A stretch of 9,257 nt of DNA, from NCBI GenBank assembly GCA_030040755.1, contig JASHTC010000115.1:1-9257 (forward strand), read 5' to 3'. Numbering within the stretch: position 1 is the stretch's first letter; the number at the start of each line of letters is the position of its first letter. The notes under the pieces are model-generated. The model saw only the letters and a list, made by a program, of their open reading frames with translations. It was not told where the DNA came from and did not search any database. The translations under genes and the position numbers were made by a program. Below, one piece after another: positions 6,162-9,257 of this stretch. The DNA comes from Thermoplasmata archaeon (GTDB taxonomy: Archaea; Thermoplasmatota; Thermoplasmata; Lutacidiplasmatales; UBA184).

Positions 6162-6929
6162 TTACTCCGTCGAGACGTCCGACCGGAGGTAGGCCCGGGT
6201 CGCCAGGACCAGCAGGACCGCCGTCTCGACGGCGAGGATGGCCATCTCGTAGCCGTTCGTGAGCGTGAGCGCGCCGTGATAGCCGTTCCGTGCCGTGTCG
6301 GCGATGTACGTGAGCGGGTTGATGGCGAAGAGCACCTGCAGGGCGTAGGGAAGGCTCGTGCTGAACGGGTAGAAGACGGTCGAGGCGAAGCTGATCAGAA
6401 AGAGGAGCAGCACCTGGATGCTGTTGTAGGCGGTGTTCGACTTGACGTGGGCCGAGATGAACAGCATGAGCGAGCCGAAGAAGATCGACCCCAGGGCGAT
6501 GGCCCCGAAGAGCACCAGACCCCCGCCCAGGGGGACGGTCGAAACCCCGAGGAGGGCGATGGCGAGCGCCAGCATGATGGCCGCCCCGCCGAGCCCGAAC
6601 AGGAGCGAGGTGAACATGATCCCGAACAGGTACTCGATGCGCGTGAACGGCCCGACCAACAGTTGCGCCAGCATCCCCCACCGGCGGTCGGCCCAGAGCA
6701 TGCTGCCACCGACGGTCCCGGCCATGACCGCTTGGAAGGCCATCATCCCCGGGGCGAGGAAGGAGAGATACGGCCCGCTCGAGCCGCCCGCTGCCACCAC
6801 GGACGCGAACCCGTAGCCGAAGAAGATGAGGTACATCGCCGGGAGCCCGAGCAGGATGACCAAGCTCGCCGGGTCGGTGTTCACCCGGACGTTCCGGTAG
6901 ATCAGGCGGACCAGGTTAGGAGGGACCAT
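6162..6929 (-). CDS. ABC-2 type transporter permease (DrrB-like)
   Basis: This is the membrane subunit of an ABC exporter. The 255-residue product has about six hydrophobic segments (roughly 21-45, 54-78, 98-129, 134-162, 171-195 and 226-248) and the family hallmark INPLTYIADTARNGY (about 202-216) before the last helix. The length is normal for single-domain ABC-2 permeases. The ATG lies inside the end of the ATPase gene (14-base overlap) and is preceded by GGGAGG five bases upstream, within the ATPase coding sequence, so the two are translationally coupled and almost certainly form one transporter, probably with two copies of each subunit. The substrate is not readable from sequence; relatives export drugs, lipids or polysaccharides. 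Its stop faces the secreted protein gene convergently, 52 bases away. Confidence 0.93.
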   Translation of the reverse strand: MVPPNLVRLIYRNVRVNTDPASLVILLGLPAMYLIFFGYGFASVVAAGGSSGPYLSFLAPGMMAFQAVMAGTVGGSMLWADRRWGMLAQLLVGPFTRIEYLFGIMFTSLLFGLGGAAIMLALAIALLGVSTVPLGGGLVLFGAIALGSIFFGSLMLFISAHVKSNTAYNSIQVLLLFLISFASTVFYPFSTSLPYALQVLFAINPLTYIADTARNGYHGALTLTNGYEMAILAVETAVLLVLATRAYLRSDVSTE

Positions 6930-7899
6930 TCGCGCCTCCCGGGGGAGCGATCGACCGCAGGAAGACGTCCTCGAGGGTGTTCTGCCGGATGGTCAGCCAT
7001 TCGAGCTGGACTCCCAGGCGCTGGGAGAGCCCGACGATGGTCACGAGGGCCTCCTTCGGGTCCTCGACGAGCAGGACCGCCGCGTTCCCGTGGGTCGTGA
7101 TGCTCGCGCTGGCGCCACAGGCCGCCCCGAGGGCAGGGAAGAACCGGCCCGCGTCCGACGCGCTCACGGTGAGGTCGATGGTCTTCTTGCCGCCGTACAG
7201 CCGCTTGAGGTTGTCCACGGTGTCCAACGCGATGATCCGACCTTCCTCGATGACCGCGATGCGGTCGCAGAGGTAGTCCGCCTCCTCGAGGTTGTGGGTG
7301 GTGAAGACGACCGTCAGGCCCCGCTGCACCTCCGAGCGGATCGAGTCGAGGAGGACCCGACGCATCAGGACGTCGAGGCCCAGCGTCGGCTCGTCCAGGA
7401 AGAGGATGTCCATGTCATGCATGAACTCCCGGGCGACCTGCACCCGGCGCTTCTGGCCCCCCGAGATATCGAACGAGCGCCTCCGACGAAACTCGCCCAG
7501 CCCGAACCGGTCGATGAGGGCCTCGACCCGCTGCTTGCGGACCGTCCTCGGGACCCGCCAGAGGAAGCCGTAGAGGTCGAGGTTGGTCTCCACCGAAGCG
7601 AACTCGAAGGATTCCCCCTGTTGTACCACCCCGATCCGGTCCCGGATCTTCCGTCCCTCCCGTCGGGGGTCGTGCCCGAGGATCCGCAGCGTCCCCGAGG
7701 TCGGTTGGATGAGGGTGGTCATCGCCTTGATCAGCGTAGACTTGCCGGCCCCGTTGCGGCCCAGCAATCCAAAGACCTCTCCCCGGGCGACCGAGAAGCT
7801 CACGTCGTCCAGCGCGAATTTCCGTCCGTCGTAGGAGTGCCGGATCCGCTCGGCCGAGATGACCGGCTCCCCGCCGGGGAACCGACTCGGGCTCAGCAT
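6916..7899 (-). CDS. ABC transporter ATP-binding protein (DrrA-like, exporter type)
   Basis: This is the nucleotide-binding subunit powering the permease encoded just downstream. The 327-residue product shows every ATPase motif in order: Walker A GRNGAGKST (47-55), Q-loop Q93/Q94, signature SGGQKRR (146-152), Walker B ILFLDEPT (164-171) and the switch histidine H201 in TTHNLEEAD. About 100 residues after the ATPase core form the C-terminal domain typical of DrrA-type (DRA family) exporters. The ATG at 7899 has GGGGGAG two bases before it and starts just ahead of the domain. A longer in-frame start at 8010 is unlikely, because the best TATA-like element (8011-8020) touches it and transcription would begin about 25 bases further in. 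It is the first gene of a two-gene operon. Confidence 0.95.
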   Translation of the reverse strand: MLSPSRFPGGEPVISAERIRHSYDGRKFALDDVSFSVARGEVFGLLGRNGAGKSTLIKAMTTLIQPTSGTLRILGHDPRREGRKIRDRIGVVQQGESFEFASVETNLDLYGFLWRVPRTVRKQRVEALIDRFGLGEFRRRRSFDISGGQKRRVQVAREFMHDMDILFLDEPTLGLDVLMRRVLLDSIRSEVQRGLTVVFTTHNLEEADYLCDRIAVIEEGRIIALDTVDNLKRLYGGKKTIDLTVSASDAGRFFPALGAACGASASITTHGNAAVLLVEDPKEALVTIVGLSQRLGVQLEWLTIRQNTLEDVFLRSIAPPGGANGPS

Positions 7900-8010
7900 C
7901 TCTCCCCCGCGGGTCGGAGCGAACCCGCGCGTCGAGGGCCGAAGCCCGGGCCCCTGGGGCCCGACGCCCCTCGGTTTCCCTCGTGCATCCCGCCGACCAC
8001 GACACGGCAC

Positions 8011-8020
8011 GGATAAAGGA
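8011..8020 (-). promoter_or_regulatory. Candidate TATA-like element of the ABC exporter operon
   Basis: On the minus strand this reads TCCTTTATCC, the most A+T-rich patch upstream of the ATPase gene. It predicts transcription start near 7988-7990 and a leader of about 90 bases, unusually long for the window. The leader contains a GC palindrome (7948-7962) and a short open frame whose stop overlaps the ATPase start. Confidence 0.4.
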
Positions 8021-8098
8021 TGCCCGCGGGTCGAGACGGCCGGCCCGCGGGACCGCGGTCCGGGGCCGGGAGGTTCGACCCTCCGGCTCCGCCCTCCC

Positions 8099-8572
8099 TC
8101 AGCGGGTCCCCGAGCGACGCGTCCGGCTCCGGGTGCCGAGCCCCTGCATCGGGGAACCCCGGTGTCGCGCCCGGGAGGCCGGAGTCCAGCTCACTAGCTC
8201 GACCACGGCACCGTCCGGGTCCCGAAGGAACGTCAGACGGACGCTTCCGTCCTCGAACTCCTCGTGCACCGGGCCGCCCAGGCGCCGGAGCCGCCGTAGA
8301 ATCGGCCCCGCGTCCCGCAGAGCGAATACCCGGGCGCTCGAGGTTTCGGTCTGGGGCCGATAGGGCGTATAGAGCGGCGAACGCGGGGAGAGGTGAAACA
8401 GCTCGAGGAGCTGACCGCTCGCCCGGTCCTCCATCCACACGAGCTGAGTCCCGTCGTCCATCCGGGCCCGAGCGGCGAGCCGGAGTCCGAGGACGCGATA
8501 AAACCGGATCGCCCGGGAGAGGTCGCGAACCCGCACGTCCGTGCACACCAGGCGAGCGACCGGCCGGGGCAT
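8099..8572 (-). CDS. VOC (glyoxalase/bleomycin-resistance fold) protein with incomplete metal site
   Basis: VOC proteins are built from paired beta-alpha-beta-beta-beta modules and include glyoxalase I, extradiol dioxygenases and antibiotic-binding proteins. The 157-residue product has both modules: VRVRDLSRAIRFYRVLGLRL with LLELF (E57), then a second ending FLRDPDGAVVELV (E125). Aligned by eye to glyoxalase I, the two glutamate ligands remain, the first His ligand is Cys (C10) and the second His is absent (A80/R81). Classical glyoxalase I activity is therefore doubtful. A basic tail of about 25 residues follows the fold. The ATG at 8572 follows GCGGGG; an ATG at 8596 in the same frame would add eight residues and fits a leaderless start from the T-rich patch at 8623-8627. 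It is downstream of the second hsp20 on the same strand, probably a separate transcript. Confidence 0.85.
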   Translation of the reverse strand: MPRPVARLVCTDVRVRDLSRAIRFYRVLGLRLAARARMDDGTQLVWMEDRASGQLLELFHLSPRSPLYTPYRPQTETSSARVFALRDAGPILRRLRRLGGPVHEEFEDGSVRLTFLRDPDGAVVELVSWTPASRARHRGSPMQGLGTRSRTRRSGTR

Positions 8573-8622
8573 GGGCCCCGCAGGGGGCGCTCGCATAAAG
8601 CCCGCGGTGCAGGGGCCCGCGG

Positions 8623-8656
8623 AAAAAGAGGCGCCCCGGGGAAGCGTCCCCCGGGG
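8623..8656 (-). terminator. Hairpin plus T-tract after the second hsp20
   Basis: On the minus strand, just past the hsp20 stop, an 8-bp all-GC stem pairs 8649-8656 with 8634-8641 around a seven-base loop. Six bases later comes T5 (8627-8623). T tracts terminate archaeal RNA polymerase. The same T-rich patch (CCTCTTTTTCC) sits about 27 bases before the alternative VOC start at 8596 and may double as its promoter. Confidence 0.5.
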
Positions 8657-8675
8657 GCCAATCGCTCGGACCGTT

Positions 8676-9167
8676 CTACTGGACGGCGACCTTGACCTCG
8701 GACGGTGCGGGCGTGGGGGTCTCCTTCGGCAACTCGAGTTCGAGCACCCCATTCTCCACCCTGGCCTTCGCGTTCTTCGCCACGACCGCCTCGGGCAGGT
8801 CGAGCGACCGGTAGTAGCCCGCGTAACTGCGCTCCCGGTGGAGCACGGAGGGGGTGTCCTTCGTCGTCTCTTGGGTGCTCTCGCCCCGGATCTCCACGCT
8901 GTTGCCCCGGACGCGGATGTCGACGTTCTCCTTCGGGACCCCCGGCAGCTCGGCCACGATCTTGTAGGTCTCGCCGGCATCGATTACATCGGTGCGCGCG
9001 GGCCGGAACACGGGTGGGAGGGAGCTCCCCGCCGTGGCGAGGCGAGTGGCTCCGAACGGCAGGAGGCCGAACGGCTCCAAAAACTGCTCGTGCAGCTCAT
9101 CCAACATTCGGTCCAGGTCGCTCCACGGACTGGCTCGGCTGGTTCGGGTTTGTATCTCGGTCGTCAT
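8676..9167 (-). CDS. hsp20: Small heat-shock protein, Hsp20/alpha-crystallin family (second copy)
   Basis: This ATP-independent holdase has 163 residues. The N-terminal arm (1-55) includes WSDLDRMLDELHEQFLEPFG, the common archaeal/bacterial Hsp20 start. The alpha-crystallin domain (about 56-150) contains DVIDAGETYKIVAELPGVPKENV and the signature A-x4-GVL-x4-PK at A135-K148. The tail ends EVKVAVQ, with V158-K159-V160 as the C-terminal oligomer anchor. It is closer to the general Hsp20 consensus than the first copy at 3800-4327. The ATG at 9167 follows GAGGG at four bases and sits about 23 bases after the transcription start predicted from the TATA box. It has the only textbook promoter in the window, plus an operator-like array, so it is the best candidate here for a heat-induced gene. 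Confidence 0.96.
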   Translation of the reverse strand: MTTEIQTRTSRASPWSDLDRMLDELHEQFLEPFGLLPFGATRLATAGSSLPPVFRPARTDVIDAGETYKIVAELPGVPKENVDIRVRGNSVEIRGESTQETTKDTPSVLHRERSYAGYYRSLDLPEAVVAKNAKARVENGVLELELPKETPTPAPSEVKVAVQ

Positions 9168-9183
9168 GGTTCCCTCGGGGGTA

Positions 9184-9209
9184 TTACATTATCAGTAAGT
9201 TTACGTTAC
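9184..9209. promoter_or_regulatory. Phased TTAC/GTAA operator-like array in the hsp20 promoter
   Basis: TTAC (9184-9187), GTAA (9195-9198) and TTAC (9206-9209) alternate in orientation with exactly seven bases between each, an 11-bp period close to one helical turn. The last two form AGTAA-N7-TTACT (9194-9210). The array covers the segment from the TATA box to the expected transcription start, where a bound repressor would block RNA polymerase. It recalls the layout, not the exact sequence, of known archaeal heat-shock operators (Phr in Pyrococcus, HSR1 in Archaeoglobus). Confidence 0.5.
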
Positions 9210-9220
9210 TATATAAAATA
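9210..9220 (-). promoter_or_regulatory. TATA box of the second hsp20 gene
   Basis: The minus strand reads TATTTTATATA in an A+T-rich island (about 9176-9233) within very GC-rich DNA. Transcription start is expected near 9190, giving a leader of about 23 bases with a GAGGG ribosome-binding site. The element is nearly symmetric, so it could also serve a gene reading rightwards beyond the window. Confidence 0.75.
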
Positions 9221-9257
9221 GGCTATTTCACTCAGGAGAGTCACCCGCTCAGCCCCG

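Noticed and set aside
6030..7100. Plus-strand frame of about 356 residues antisense to the ABC permease
   Set aside because: The peptide is a charged, repeat-like antisense shadow (EHDPEQ, RPDQQ) over two clearly functional minus-strand genes.
7948..7962. Palindrome GGGCCCC-T-GGGGCCC in the ABC operon leader
   Set aside because: It is pure G/C with a one-base centre, a level of symmetry expected by chance here; only its place in a long leader makes it notable.
8066..8086. T-arm-like GAGGTTCGACCCTC, suggesting a tRNA
   Set aside because: The loop is six bases, not seven, and no acceptor, D or anticodon arms fit around it. It is a small hairpin just past the VOC stop on the minus strand.

Overview
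The window looks like chromosomal DNA of a GC-rich archaeon, most probably a member of the Thermoplasmatota; this assignment is inferred, not proven. Three things point that way. The last gene has an archaeal TATA box (TATTTTATATA) with no bacterial -35/-10 pair. Several genes have G-rich Shine-Dalgarno sequences a few bases before the start codon. The secreted protein at 4541-6109 ends in a short cytosolic zinc ribbon after its membrane anchor, a layout I associate with this phylum. I see no mobile element, CRISPR array, rRNA or tRNA. Layout from left to right: the 5' end of a small unknown gene (1-145, minus); a complete Dps mini-ferritin (278-853, minus); a 305-base divergent spacer with a 9-bp inverted repeat; an SRPBCC/AHSA1-like gene (1159-1614, plus); a stand-alone ParB/sulfiredoxin-fold gene (1720-2142, minus); citrate synthase gltA (2244-3575, plus); a spacer with a nested, strongly foldable element; a first small heat-shock protein (3800-4327, plus); a large secreted, membrane-anchored, probably glycosylated protein of unknown function (4541-6109, plus); a convergent two-gene ABC exporter operon (ATPase 6916-7899, permease 6162-6929, minus); a VOC/glyoxalase-fold protein (8099-8572, minus); and a second small heat-shock protein (8676-9167, minus) with its promoter in an A+T-rich island at the right edge. 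Functionally this is mostly ordinary housekeeping and stress biology. Dps oxidises and stores iron and protects DNA. Two divergent Hsp20 chaperones hold unfolding proteins. Citrate synthase feeds the TCA cycle. The DrrA/DrrB-like ABC pair exports an unknown hydrophobic substrate. Apart from the ATPase and permease (14-base overlap), every gene appears to have its own promoter. No clear novel multi-gene system stands out. The most interesting items are a helically phased GTAA/TTAC operator-like array in the hsp20 promoter at the right edge, a 90-base nested stem structure downstream of gltA, the secreted protein with its cytosolic zinc ribbon, and a possible leaderless leader peptide that overlaps the ABC ATPase start codon.
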